A stretch of 50,146 nt of DNA. Source: Deltaproteobacteria bacterium Ga0077550. Its GTDB lineage: Bacteria > Myxococcota_A > Polyangia > Nannocystales > Nannocystaceae. A program made the translations under genes and the position numbers. Positions 42,404 to 50,146 of this stretch are shown here, one piece after another. The stretch is from NCBI GenBank assembly GCA_001464385.1, contig LNFB01000116.1, positions 1 to 50,146 of the forward strand, read 5' to 3'. The notes beneath the pieces are model-generated. The model had not been told where the DNA came from. It did not search any database and was given only the letters and a program-made list of their open reading frames with translations. Position 1 is the stretch's first letter. Every line of letters starts with the position of its first letter.

Positions 42404-44445
42404 TTCACGTTCGTCGACGACAGGAGGTACACGGCCCCGGGCAGCGACAACGAGCCGCCGCGCTGCACCGCGATGTCGCCGGTCGGCGTCACCGGTGCCG
42501 ACGCATCTGCGCAGCCGGTGCCGGCGATGTCGCCCATCTGGTAGTTGATGACCGCGTGGCCGTCGAAGTCGGCGACGCTCCAGATCGGGCCGCGCGAACT
42601 GGTCTCGAGGGCGACGGGATCGCCCATGGCGTGATCCTGTAGTGACCGGTGCAGCGCCGCATTGCCACCTCGGGTCACCCAGGTCTGGATCTCACGATCG
42701 CCGCGGCAGACCACCGCGACGGCGCTGTTGCGGGCATTCACGCGCACGGGGGTGTCCCCGGGCTGCGCGAGCACGGCCGGCTCGACCTCGATGTCGCCCT
42801 CGAGCGCGGCGATCGTCGTCGGGTGCGCGCAGACCTCGAGGGTCGCGAGCTCGACAGGTGCCGCGCCGCTCGGGGCGTCGTCGGGGTGCCGCGTGACCAG
42901 ACCATCAGCCGCGTAGACGTGCAGCGCGCCGTCATGCGAGAGGACCCACGCCTTGGGCGGGTCCGGATCGTCGCCGGAGGTCTTCCACGACTGCAGGCCG
43001 GCGAACACGTCGCGCGGCTCGTCGACGTCGATCACCGCGGCGACCAGCGGCGTGGCCTCGGGGACCACCGAGAACGGATAGGGGAACACGTCGTCGCCGT
43101 CGAAGTGGGTCGGCGCCGGATTGCACTCGTCGGGGCAGCTCCATTGGTGGATCGGCGCCACTTCGGCGTCGCAGCGCGCGTCGTCCTCGAAGTACATGCT
43201 GCGCAGGTGGGCGAACACCGGCGTCAGATCGACGAACGCGACCTGGTCCTCCCAGCGCGAGGCGATCATCGCGTAGCCGCTCGAGGCGACGATGTGGCTG
43301 AGGTCACCGCCGCGATCGAAGTGGGCGTTGGTGTCGGCGATGCAGCCGTCGGCGTCGATGATCCCGATCTCGCCGAGGCCCATCACCCAGTGATCGTGCG
43401 GGCTGTCGCGATAGCCGTTGGAGACGGCGGCGATCGAGGTCGGTGTCGCGAACGGGAGATCGACGTAGCCCAGGAGCTTCATCGCGCTGAAGCCCCCGCC
43501 GTTCGGCAGGCCGATGTACCACCACGTCGAGGAGCCGTTGGCGGGGTAGTTGCCGTGCATCGCGAACACCGCCAGCTTGCCGCTCTGGGTCTCGAGATCC
43601 CACAGCGTCACCAGGGCGAGCTCGTTCATCGTCGTCATCGCGACGGCGGTCGGCGCGAGGTGATCGGGGAATCGGAACCCGACCTCGCTGCCCTCGGGGA
43701 CCCCGGTGGTGCGCGTCGCGAGCGGGCCGACGAACCCATCCGCGAACAGGGTCATCGCGCTGTTGGCCCAGTTCCCGGCGAACGGCGCGCGCGCCAGGGC
43801 GAAGGGATGCGGATCGGAGAAGCCCAGGCTCGGCCACCGCGCCGAGGCCACGCCGGGGTCGGGGTGCGATCCACCGGTGGCCGGTTGCGGACGCACCGCG
43901 ACGCGCCGCATCTCCCACGCGTGGGTGAGGATGCGATCGACGCCGGGGTCGTTGGGATCGTCCGGGGCGTACACCGCCTGCGCGCTGACGCTGCCGAACG
44001 TGTCGGTGGCCTGGTCGCACGCGTTGTCGCAGCCGGGTGGTCCGAACTCGTAGGTGTGCATGGTCCCCTCGCCGCCGCAGACGTTGGCGGGATCGATCGG
44101 GGGCTCGAAGAGATCGGGGCGCAGGTCGGGCTCGTCCTCGGCGTGGACGTCCGACCACCTCGGTCCGAGGCGGCAGTCGATCGTGTCGCGATCCCAGCGC
44201 CGGGCCTGGGCGAGGTACTCGTCGACGTCGATCGCGCCGGTCACCGGATCGACGATGCGCCCGCCGCATGCGGCGGTCGGCCCATCGCCGCCGCCGCTCG
44301 AACCCGTCGAGTCGGCGCCGTCGTCGGCAGAGGAGGTCGCGGCGTTGGACGAGCCGCCGGCATCACCGTCCGAGCCTCCGGCATCGGGCGCCGCGTCGCC
44401 GCATGCTGCGAGCGCGAGTGGGAATGCGAGGTGCCGAGGGTGCAT
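42400..44445 (-). CDS. Large lipoprotein, propeller-like, unknown function
   Basis: 681 aa from the ATG at 44445, which directly starts the signal (LAFPLALAAC); the longer in-frame start at 44628 has no signal character. The Asp/Gly/Ser linker runs to about residue 60. The body contains repeated short strands of propeller type (AVAMTTMNELALVTLWDLET, GKLAVFAMHGNYPANGSSTW, WVMGLGEIGIIDADGCI, IASRWEDQVAFVDLTPVF, AWVLSHDGALHVYAADGLV). Paired cysteines are common (PGCDNACDQ, SCPDECNP). Probably an extracellular scaffold or enzyme; I do not recognise a family. Its 3' end overlaps the AraC gene by 4 bp. Confidence 0.75.
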   Translation of the reverse strand: MHPRHLAFPLALAACGDAAPDAGGSDGDAGGSSNAATSSADDGADSTGSSGGGDGPTAACGGRIVDPVTGAIDVDEYLAQARRWDRDTIDCRLGPRWSDVHAEDEPDLRPDLFEPPIDPANVCGGEGTMHTYEFGPPGCDNACDQATDTFGSVSAQAVYAPDDPNDPGVDRILTHAWEMRRVAVRPQPATGGSHPDPGVASARWPSLGFSDPHPFALARAPFAGNWANSAMTLFADGFVGPLATRTTGVPEGSEVGFRFPDHLAPTAVAMTTMNELALVTLWDLETQSGKLAVFAMHGNYPANGSSTWWYIGLPNGGGFSAMKLLGYVDLPFATPTSIAAVSNGYRDSPHDHWVMGLGEIGIIDADGCIADTNAHFDRGGDLSHIVASSGYAMIASRWEDQVAFVDLTPVFAHLRSMYFEDDARCDAEVAPIHQWSCPDECNPAPTHFDGDDVFPYPFSVVPEATPLVAAVIDVDEPRDVFAGLQSWKTSGDDPDPPKAWVLSHDGALHVYAADGLVTRHPDDAPSGAAPVELATLEVCAHPTTIAALEGDIEVEPAVLAQPGDTPVRVNARNSAVAVVCRGDREIQTWVTRGGNAALHRSLQDHAMGDPVALETSSRGPIWSVADFDGHAVINYQMGDIAGTGCADASAPVTPTGDIAVQRGGSLSLPGAVYLLSSTNVN

Positions 44446-44563
44446 GACGGGGATGCTCGATCGCGAGGAGCCGCGTGCGCACCGCCGTCGCGATTCGACC
44501 GGCGATTGGCGCGTTCGGCACGGGGGCGCGCGCCGACAGGGCAGGGGTGGATTGGCCACGTGT

Positions 44564-44977
44564 TCACTGCTTGCGCTTGAACGTCCCGCCGCTCTTCTTC
44601 TTCGCGTTGCGCCGCTCGATCGTGTCACCGTCCACGATCGTGACGATCTGATCGTCGGCGGGCATCATCTTGCCGTCGCCGAGATCGAGGCTCTGCGAGA
44701 GCGTGATCTCGTTGCCGTCGACCTTGACGATCTTGACCGGCCCCTCCATCGGCTTGCCGCCCTCGATCTTCGGGTACGTCGACTTGAACCGGGTCGCGGT
44801 GAGCTCGTAGATCTCGCCGGACTCCCCCTGCGCGACCCAGGTGCCGACGAGCTTCTGCATCACGGCGCTGTGGTCCGCGGCGTCGCCGGACTTGGCGTCC
44901 GCGCCCGAGGTCGCCGAGTCGCAGGCGATGGGGGCGAAGCAGAGCAGGGAGGACAGGGCGAGGGCAATCCGATGCAT
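44564..44977 (-). CDS. Small lipoprotein
   Basis: 137 aa from the ATG at 44977. The signal is MHRIALALSSLLCFAPIAC, lipobox APIAC; the mature start has Ser/Asp/Ala residues. The rest is a compact beta domain (VMQKLVGTWVAQGESGEIYE, PVKIVKVDGNEITLSQSLDL, QIVTIVDGDTIERRNAKKKS), of lipocalin-like or META type by appearance. The basic C-terminus (KKKSGGTFKRKQ) may contact DNA, lipid A or acidic polymer. Function unknown. It lies 118 bp upstream of the large lipoprotein gene on the same strand. Confidence 0.7.
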   Translation of the reverse strand: MHRIALALSSLLCFAPIACDSATSGADAKSGDAADHSAVMQKLVGTWVAQGESGEIYELTATRFKSTYPKIEGGKPMEGPVKIVKVDGNEITLSQSLDLGDGKMMPADDQIVTIVDGDTIERRNAKKKSGGTFKRKQ

Positions 44978-45120
44978 GGTGCCGAGGAGACGGGGCGTGG
45001 GCGTGGCAGTTGCGGGCCGCGGACCGGGCCGATTCCGCCAAGTTCCGCGGCTCGGCGTCACCCCCTTGTTGCCCGCGACACCGCAGGCGAGGTCACGACC
45101 CGCCGACGCGCCCGGTCCGC

Positions 45121-45126
45121 TACGCT
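45121..45126 (+). promoter_or_regulatory. -10-like box TACGCT upstream of the orphan gene
   Basis: TACGCT ends 21 nt before the ATG at 45148. Two GTG codons (45137, 45140) at leaderless distance are out of frame, so this gene probably has a short leader. Confidence 0.35.
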
Positions 45127-45147
45127 CCCGCCCACCGTGGTGCGCCG

Positions 45148-45768
45148 ATGACGTGGTTCCTCGATCGAGATTTCCTCGCGAAGTTGAAGGCCGGCGGGGG
45201 CCCCCCGGCGTGCTACGAACCGACCCACGTCGCAGCGATCGTCGGCGTGGACGTGGCGACCGTGCGGGAGTTCTTCGCGGCGGATCGCCTGTACGCGCTG
45301 CACAGCGTCCCCGACTATGGGGTCTTCACGGGGACCTTCGAGTCACGCACCGCGCTGGTGTGCGTCGGCGCGCCGAGGAGCTCCACGCCCGCGCAGGACG
45401 ACGTCGCGCCCGAGCCGAAGGGCACCCCGTTCGAGGTCGTCTACTTCGACGAGCGCGGGGCGTCGGTCGGCGGCGAGCGCATCACGGTTCCCGACGGCGA
45501 GTCGCTGGACGAGGTGCTCGAGGACTTCGGCTTCGAGGACCACCCGATCCGCGTGCACAGCTTCATCCACCCCGCCGTCGAGCTGCTCGCGCTCGTGCCG
45601 CTGCCGTTCCACTTCCACGAGCTGCTCGAGGATCCGGACGCGATCGATCCGGACGAGCGCGTCGAGCTCGCGGCCCAGCTGCGGCGGTGGATCGTCGACG
45701 GCTGCTCGGTCTTCCACTGGGGCAACGCCTACTTCATGGCGCGCGACGGCGACGTCGAGTCGTCCTGA
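45148..45768 (+). CDS. Hypothetical protein
   Basis: 206 aa, no signal peptide or membrane helix. Recognisable pieces are acidic and aromatic: YEPTHVAAIVGVDVATVREF, HSVPDYGVFTGTFESRTALV, PFEVVYFDERGASVGGERIT, DEVLEDFGFEDHPIRVHSFI, LLALVPLPFHFHELLEDP. I do not recognise the family. The density of Asp/Glu/His could reflect a metal site, but none is proven. It converges on the kinase gene with only 4 bp between stops. Confidence 0.7.
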   Translation: MTWFLDRDFLAKLKAGGGPPACYEPTHVAAIVGVDVATVREFFAADRLYALHSVPDYGVFTGTFESRTALVCVGAPRSSTPAQDDVAPEPKGTPFEVVYFDERGASVGGERITVPDGESLDEVLEDFGFEDHPIRVHSFIHPAVELLALVPLPFHFHELLEDPDAIDPDERVELAAQLRRWIVDGCSVFHWGNAYFMARDGDVESS

Positions 45769-45772
45769 AGTC

Positions 45773-47752
45773 TCACTGCGGCGCGTCGCCACCGGCGCGC
45801 AGCGACACGGTCGCCTCGCCCACCGTGCCCTTGCCGTCGGGGTCGGGCTTCGTCTCCAGCCGCGCGTCGAGCTCTGCGCGGACGGCCTCGAGGGGGATCG
45901 CGACCGACATCGCGAGGTGCAGCGCGTCGCCTTGCTGCTCGATGGTGAGCTTGGGCGCGAGCGATACCTCGGGGATGCTCGCGATCACGGTCGCGTAGCT
46001 CTCGATCAGAGTCTTGGCCTTCGCCGCCGCCGCGTCGCTCGCGAAGCGGACGTTGCCGTCGACCGCGAGCTCGTCCCACAGCTCGACGACGCCGCTGACG
46101 GCGACGATCTCGAGCGGCAGCACGCCCGCGCCCGGCTCCGCGAAGCCGAAGATCGGTGCGCCGAGATCGACCGCGCGCGCGACTCGATCGCGCAGCGCCT
46201 CGGAGCTCGGCGCGCCCGCGAGCTTGGCCTCCATGTGCGCGGCGGTGACGTCCGGGTCGAAGCTGGCGACGATCGTCGTGCCGCGCCGACCCACGGTCAC
46301 GGTGCGCGGCGTGTCGCCCTGGGTCTCGATGCGCAGCAGCTCGCCCACGCGCGACGTCGTCCAGCGCAGCGCGCCGGTCGGTCCTTCGTCGCCCTCGATC
46401 GCGCCGAGGCACGTCTCGACCTGCTCGGGCGTCCACTCGCCGTGCACGGAGAGCTCGTGCACCCCGCCATCGGCCCGCAGTCCGACGAGGACCTTGTGCG
46501 TTTGGTCGAGGACGTCGCGCTTGCACGCCAGCATCGCCGGGCTGGCGTCGGCCAGCACCGTCTCGCCGAACACCCCCACCAGCGGCGCCTGACGGATCTC
46601 ACCCCAGTCGACGCCGATGACGCCCGCGACCTCGGGGTCGAGCGCCGCGAGGGCGCGCGCCGGCCAGCGCTGCATCGCGGTCTCGTCGAGCACCGGGGTG
46701 TCCTCCACCGCGACCGCGGTCGGCAACGACGCGGCCGCCTCGGGATCCGAGTTGCCCTCGCCCGCTCCGATCGCGAGGGCCGCGCCCGCCGCGAGCGCGC
46801 CGACGCTCGCGACCCACCAGCCCGCGCGCGGCCGCAGGGTTCGACGCGCGACGGGTCGCACCGGGGCCGCGATCGACGGCAGCGTGACGTCACGCAGGGT
46901 CGACAGCGCGGCCCCGATCTCGCTGGCGGTCTGGTAGCGGCGCCGGCGATCGAACTCGAGCGCGCGCAAGACGATCGCGTCGAGGCCCGCGTCGCCGGGG
47001 GCCAGCTCCGACGGCGGCGGGAACCGACCGACCGGGAGCTGGCCGGTGAGCAACTCGTAGAACAGCACGCCGATCGCGAAGATGTCGCTGCGGTGATCGA
47101 CGTCGCCGGGATCGCGGACCTGTTCGGGCGCCATGTACTGCGGCGTGCCCATCACGCGGCGGGTCCGCGTCGCCATGCTCCCGTCCTCGCGCTGCAGCTT
47201 GGCCAGGCCGAAGTCGGCCACGCGCACGCGACCGCGGCGATCGACCAGCACGTTCTCGGGCTTGATGTCGCGGTGGACGACCCCGCGATCGTGCGCGTAC
47301 GCCAGCGCGTCGCACAGCTGCCCGACGATCTCGGCGGCCTGCCCGGGCTCGAGGCCCAGGCGCATCAGCTCGCGGAGGTTCGGGCCCTCGACGAGCTCCA
47401 TCACCAGGTAGTAGACGCCCGCGGCCTGCCCGAACTCGTGCACGGCGACGATGCCGGGGTGATCGAGGCGCGCGAGCGCCTTGGCCTCGCGCTCGAATCG
47501 CTGCGCGAACTCGGGATCCTGCGCGAGCACCGGGTTCATCAGCTTGACCGCGACGTCGCGATCGAGCCGAACCTGACGCGCCCGATAGACCACGCCCATC
47601 CCGCCGCGCCCGAGGCAGCCGTGCAGCTGCAGATCGGGGCAGGCACACAGGAACGCCCCGAGATCGAGCTCGGCCTCGAGGTCGACGCTCGCCTCGGTGC
47701 TGCCGAGCGCGAGGGCGAGCAGCTCCTCGGGCGCGGGGGATGGTTCGGGCAT
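45773..47752 (-). CDS. Membrane Ser/Thr protein kinase whose outer domain resembles the adjacent lipoprotein
   Basis: 659 aa from the ATG at 47752 (a GTG at 47761 is an alternative). Kinase: CLGRGGMGVVYRA (46-58), Lys70 in VAVKLM, HRDIKPEN (160-167), DFG (180-182), GTPQYMAPEQ (202-211). Transmembrane helix about 311-330. The outer ~320 residues show VIGVDWGEIRQAPLVGVFGE, then VELWDELAVDGNVRFASDAA and TIEQQGDALHLAMSVAIPLE. This order matches the lipoprotein encoded just upstream (47769-48617): ADVAALLASPLVADAMKKD, then VEGWASMARGLDAHVEVHFD and KVSSGGDTLTAEFHASNDVL. The genes are 16 bp apart and form an operon. Membrane-topology logic puts the shared domain outside the cytoplasm in both proteins. 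Substrates unknown. Confidence 0.92.
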   Translation of the reverse strand: MPEPSPAPEELLALALGSTEASVDLEAELDLGAFLCACPDLQLHGCLGRGGMGVVYRARQVRLDRDVAVKLMNPVLAQDPEFAQRFEREAKALARLDHPGIVAVHEFGQAAGVYYLVMELVEGPNLRELMRLGLEPGQAAEIVGQLCDALAYAHDRGVVHRDIKPENVLVDRRGRVRVADFGLAKLQREDGSMATRTRRVMGTPQYMAPEQVRDPGDVDHRSDIFAIGVLFYELLTGQLPVGRFPPPSELAPGDAGLDAIVLRALEFDRRRRYQTASEIGAALSTLRDVTLPSIAAPVRPVARRTLRPRAGWWVASVGALAAGAALAIGAGEGNSDPEAAASLPTAVAVEDTPVLDETAMQRWPARALAALDPEVAGVIGVDWGEIRQAPLVGVFGETVLADASPAMLACKRDVLDQTHKVLVGLRADGGVHELSVHGEWTPEQVETCLGAIEGDEGPTGALRWTTSRVGELLRIETQGDTPRTVTVGRRGTTIVASFDPDVTAAHMEAKLAGAPSSEALRDRVARAVDLGAPIFGFAEPGAGVLPLEIVAVSGVVELWDELAVDGNVRFASDAAAAKAKTLIESYATVIASIPEVSLAPKLTIEQQGDALHLAMSVAIPLEAVRAELDARLETKPDPDGKGTVGEATVSLRAGGDAPQ

Positions 47753-47768
47753 CGCGTCCACGGGTGTA

Positions 47769-48617
47769 TCACTCGTCGCCGAGTTCGATCGACACGGTGG
47801 CGCCGGGCTTGCCCTGGCCGCTGCGCTCGACCCTTCCGCCGAGCTTGTGGTCGGCGAGGGCCTTGCGCAGCACGTCGTTGGAGGCGTGGAATTCGGCCGT
47901 GAGCGTATCGCCGCCGCTGGACACCTTCACCAGCTTGGCGAACTCGCCCATCTCGTCGGACATGCGCATCGCCGCGAGGCCGAGCGCGGCCTGGCCGTAG
48001 ATCTCCGCGGCGGCGGTGGCCGAGTCGAAGTGGACCTCGACGTGGGCGTCGAGGCCACGGGCCATGCTCGCCCAGCCCTCGACGTGCTCGACCTCGCCCT
48101 TGTTCGCGTCGTCGTGGGCGACGAACCACATCGGCTGCTTGGTGCGCGCCGGCGACGGATCGGCGGCGTGCAGCGCGGCGAGCCGGCTGCGCGAGGGCTT
48201 GGCCGGGCCGCGATACAGCGCGAACAGGCCGTCGCCGAGCTGCGCCGTGTCGACGCGCTCGTCGGCGCTCGCGCCCCCGTCCTTGGCCAGCTCGGCCGCG
48301 ATGTGATCGGTGCACGCCTTGGCCTGCTTGGCGGTGAACTTGCCCGCGACGTAGAGCTCGAAGGCGTCCTCGTTGGCGCCCACCGTGACCCCGGTCGCAG
48401 TGGCGACGAGGTCGCCGCACGCGCCGAGCTCGGCCGACAGCTCGGCCTTGTCCTTCTTCATGGCGTCGGCGACCAACGGTGACGCCAGCAGCGCGGCGAC
48501 GTCGGCGTGGGCCACGACGCGGTAGTTGTCCGGCGACGCCGTGTCGCTGTCGCAGCCGGTGGCGGCGACGGTCAGCAGGGCGGCGCCGAGCGCCAGGAGC
48601 GAGGTCGGGGTGGTCAT
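47769..48617 (-). CDS. Lipoprotein homologous to the outer domain of the adjacent kinase
   Basis: 282 aa from the ATG at 48617. Lipobox VAATGC, then a short DSDTASPD linker. The globular part starts YRVVAHADVAALLASPLVAD and ends in HASNDVLRKALADHKLGGRV. It repeats in order the conserved blocks of the kinase ectodomain at 45773-47752: the N-terminal D/N-xxxLLASPLV block, a Cys/Thr-Gly middle (ACGDLVATATGVTVGANEDA), and the helix-strand block GWASMARGLDAHVEVHFDSA. The pair recalls the kinase/lipoprotein pair at 4274 and 6806, although the domains there are of a different fold. It probably modulates the kinase or shares its ligand. Confidence 0.8.
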   Translation of the reverse strand: MTTPTSLLALGAALLTVAATGCDSDTASPDNYRVVAHADVAALLASPLVADAMKKDKAELSAELGACGDLVATATGVTVGANEDAFELYVAGKFTAKQAKACTDHIAAELAKDGGASADERVDTAQLGDGLFALYRGPAKPSRSRLAALHAADPSPARTKQPMWFVAHDDANKGEVEHVEGWASMARGLDAHVEVHFDSATAAAEIYGQAALGLAAMRMSDEMGEFAKLVKVSSGGDTLTAEFHASNDVLRKALADHKLGGRVERSGQGKPGATVSIELGDE

Positions 48618-48799
48618 GGCGGTCCATGACGAATCCGCCGGCGGGTGTTACGGACGCAGGGAGAAAAACCACGACGTCCCCGTGACGTCCCCGGGGACCG
48701 CGAACGGATGGCGTCGCTGCGAGAGCGGCCCCGAGGGGCAAGCGGCTGGATTCCCGAGGGCGCGGGCGCTGGTACGCGCGGCGCAACCGTGCCGCGGGC

Positions 48800-50146
48800 A
48801 TGCAACGACGTCTCACCCTACTGGCAGCTCCCCTGGTCTATCTCGCGGCGGGCGAAGCCCACGCGCAGATCTGCAAGGTCGATCCCACGGGGGCGCTCGG
48901 CCACCCCCTCGCCTCGGTCGACGAGGCCCTCACCTCCGGCGGGTGCGACGCCCCCGGCTCCGAGATCATCGTCTACTGCCCGCCGGATGGTTGCGTCCAT
49001 CCGGCCATCACGCTCGAGAACCTCGTCGACGTGAGCATCACGTCGGGCGAGTTCGCGGCCACACCCGGGAAGTTCGGCGCGGTGCGCATCGAGGCGCTGA
49101 GCGATCCGGCCGCGGTCCGCGTGACGGGCAGCGACGAGATCGAGCTGTTGGGCTTCCGCGGGATCGAGGCCGGCGAGCACGGCCTCGAGATCATCGACAG
49201 CATCGTTCGCGTCGCCGGTCCGCAGGAGTACGGCGTGCCGGGCTACATGGACATCAAGGCGCCGACCGGCGCCGGCGCCCGGGTGCGCGGCGGCTCGGAC
49301 CTCACCTTGGAGTGGGTCGGGATCACCGGGAGCCGCAGCGGCCTCGACGTCGCGAGCGACGGCAACGGGGTGCCCTTCGTGAGCGCCCGCGGCGTCGCCC
49401 TGCTCGAGAACCTCACCGCCGCCGTGATGACCGGCGGCACGAACTCCTGCCCCTCCTCCGGCGGGCCCGAGCTCGAGATCCGCGGCGACTTCGACGTCGC
49501 ATGGCTCAACTACATCATGGGCAACGACGAGGGCTTCCTCCTGCACGGCGCGTCGGTGCTCTCGTTGGATCACGCCGTGCTCGGCGGGAACCTCCGCAAT
49601 CGACCCGCGTCGAGGAGCAACGGCATGTTGTTCGAGCTCCGCGACGCCGCCTCCATCGTCGGGCGCAACCTCGTCGTCTACGACAACGATCGGATCCCGA
49701 ACCCCGGCGTCGCTCTGCCGTGGTCGCAGTCCCACGGCCCCAACACCGCCAGCATCATCATGTGGTACGACAGCTGCGCGAAGTCGACGATCCGCGCGTC
49801 GAGCTTCGTCGACAACGAGAGCGACCTCGTCTTCCACATGGACGCGGGGGCCTCGCCCGGCGCGCTGCGTCTCGAGCACATCGTCGTCGCGAACAGCTCG
49901 GGCAAGACCATCTCGGCCAGCGGCTTCGCGCCTGGCTGCCCGGACCTCGACGTGACCGGATCGATGCTGTGGGAGAACCGCACGATCATGGATCCGCCGC
50001 ACTGCGCGGGGTCGTTCCAGGCCACCACGACGAACGTCGACCCGGGCGTCGTCACGTCACCGCAGACCGTCGACACGCTGGCGACCTACCCGGACATCAA
50101 GCCCCCGCCGTTCGACCTCTACCTGCTCGATCGCCACGAGCCGATG
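48800..50146 (+). CDS. Secreted right-handed beta-helix protein, C-terminus cut by window edge
   Basis: 449 codons are visible from the ATG at 48800. The signal peptide (LTLLAAPLVYLAAGEAHAQ) lacks a lipobox, so the protein is likely released or surface-bound without lipid. IICKVDPTGA-like starts (seen as ICKVDPTGALGHPLASVDEA) are typical of parallel beta-helix repeat proteins; short coils recur: SIVRVAGPQEYGVPGYMDIK, GDFDVAWLNYIMGNDEGFLL, RLEHIVVANSSGKTISASGF. Possibly a polysaccharide lyase or adhesin, like the protein at 1719. It is divergent from the kinase/lipoprotein operon with 182 bp between starts. Confidence 0.75.
   Translation, partial: MQRRLTLLAAPLVYLAAGEAHAQICKVDPTGALGHPLASVDEALTSGGCDAPGSEIIVYCPPDGCVHPAITLENLVDVSITSGEFAATPGKFGAVRIEALSDPAAVRVTGSDEIELLGFRGIEAGEHGLEIIDSIVRVAGPQEYGVPGYMDIKAPTGAGARVRGGSDLTLEWVGITGSRSGLDVASDGNGVPFVSARGVALLENLTAAVMTGGTNSCPSSGGPELEIRGDFDVAWLNYIMGNDEGFLLHGASVLSLDHAVLGGNLRNRPASRSNGMLFELRDAASIVGRNLVVYDNDRIPNPGVALPWSQSHGPNTASIIMWYDSCAKSTIRASSFVDNESDLVFHMDAGASPGALRLEHIVVANSSGKTISASGFAPGCPDLDVTGSMLWENRTIMDPPHCAGSFQATTTNVDPGVVTSPQTVDTLATYPDIKPPPFDLYLLDRHEPM

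Overview
The window looks like chromosomal DNA of a myxobacterium, most likely the Nannocystis/Plesiocystis side of the group. The reasons are the very high GC, three membrane Ser/Thr kinases of Pkn type, an MglA-like protein, and about twenty secreted lipoproteins whose lipobox Cys is followed by a Ser/Thr/Gly/Asp-rich linker. The DUF1592/DUF1552 gene pair and haem-motif lipoproteins fit too. The taxonomic placement is inference. No rRNA, tRNA or CRISPR array was seen.

Layout. 1-355: 5' part of a TetR repressor with a palindromic operator. 452-3626: a multihaem-type lipoprotein and a beta-helix lipoprotein. 3620-8843: a signalling cluster of two paralogous ECF-type sigma factors, a membrane Ser/Thr kinase, a lipoprotein homologous to that kinase's outer domain, and a PEGA protein. 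8898-14911: more lipoproteins and a kinase with C-terminal TPRs. 15008-15690: a VapB/VapC-like pair, followed by a MopE-motif lipoprotein and a large HzsA-like haem lipoprotein. 19770-21929: a lower-GC island with a Gp37/Gp68 three-Cys protein and its TcmP partner. 21930-22680: no convincing gene, then the tail of an SMP-30/gluconolactonase-like gene. 22971-28124: lipoproteins, a VWA protein, and an intradiol-dioxygenase-like gene broken by one amber codon. 28136-36044: MBL hydrolase and MscS channel, SRPBCC protein with a histone-H1-like tail, PQQ-type sugar dehydrogenase, degenerate MglA-like protein opposite a YiiX-like peptidase, MFS transporter and hydrolase. 36190-40181: DUF1592/DUF1552 pair and DUF2383 protein. 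40178-45768: membrane protein, AraC regulator, lipoproteins, an orphan. 45773-48617: a second kinase/lipoprotein pair with related outer domains. 48800-end: a secreted beta-helix protein.

The most striking signals are these. (i) Twice, a membrane kinase sits beside a lipoprotein that shares its extracytoplasmic domain. (ii) The sigma and kinase genes are divergent across a 14-bp perfect palindrome that supplies overlapping -10 boxes to both strands, each 7 nt from its start codon. (iii) The same TAnnnT box 6-9 nt before a start codon recurs at many genes, pointing to leaderless mRNAs. (iv) A single TGG-to-TAG change seems to cut the dioxygenase-like gene immediately before an iron-ligand Tyr. 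(v) The MglA-like protein has lost the Walker A Gly-Lys.
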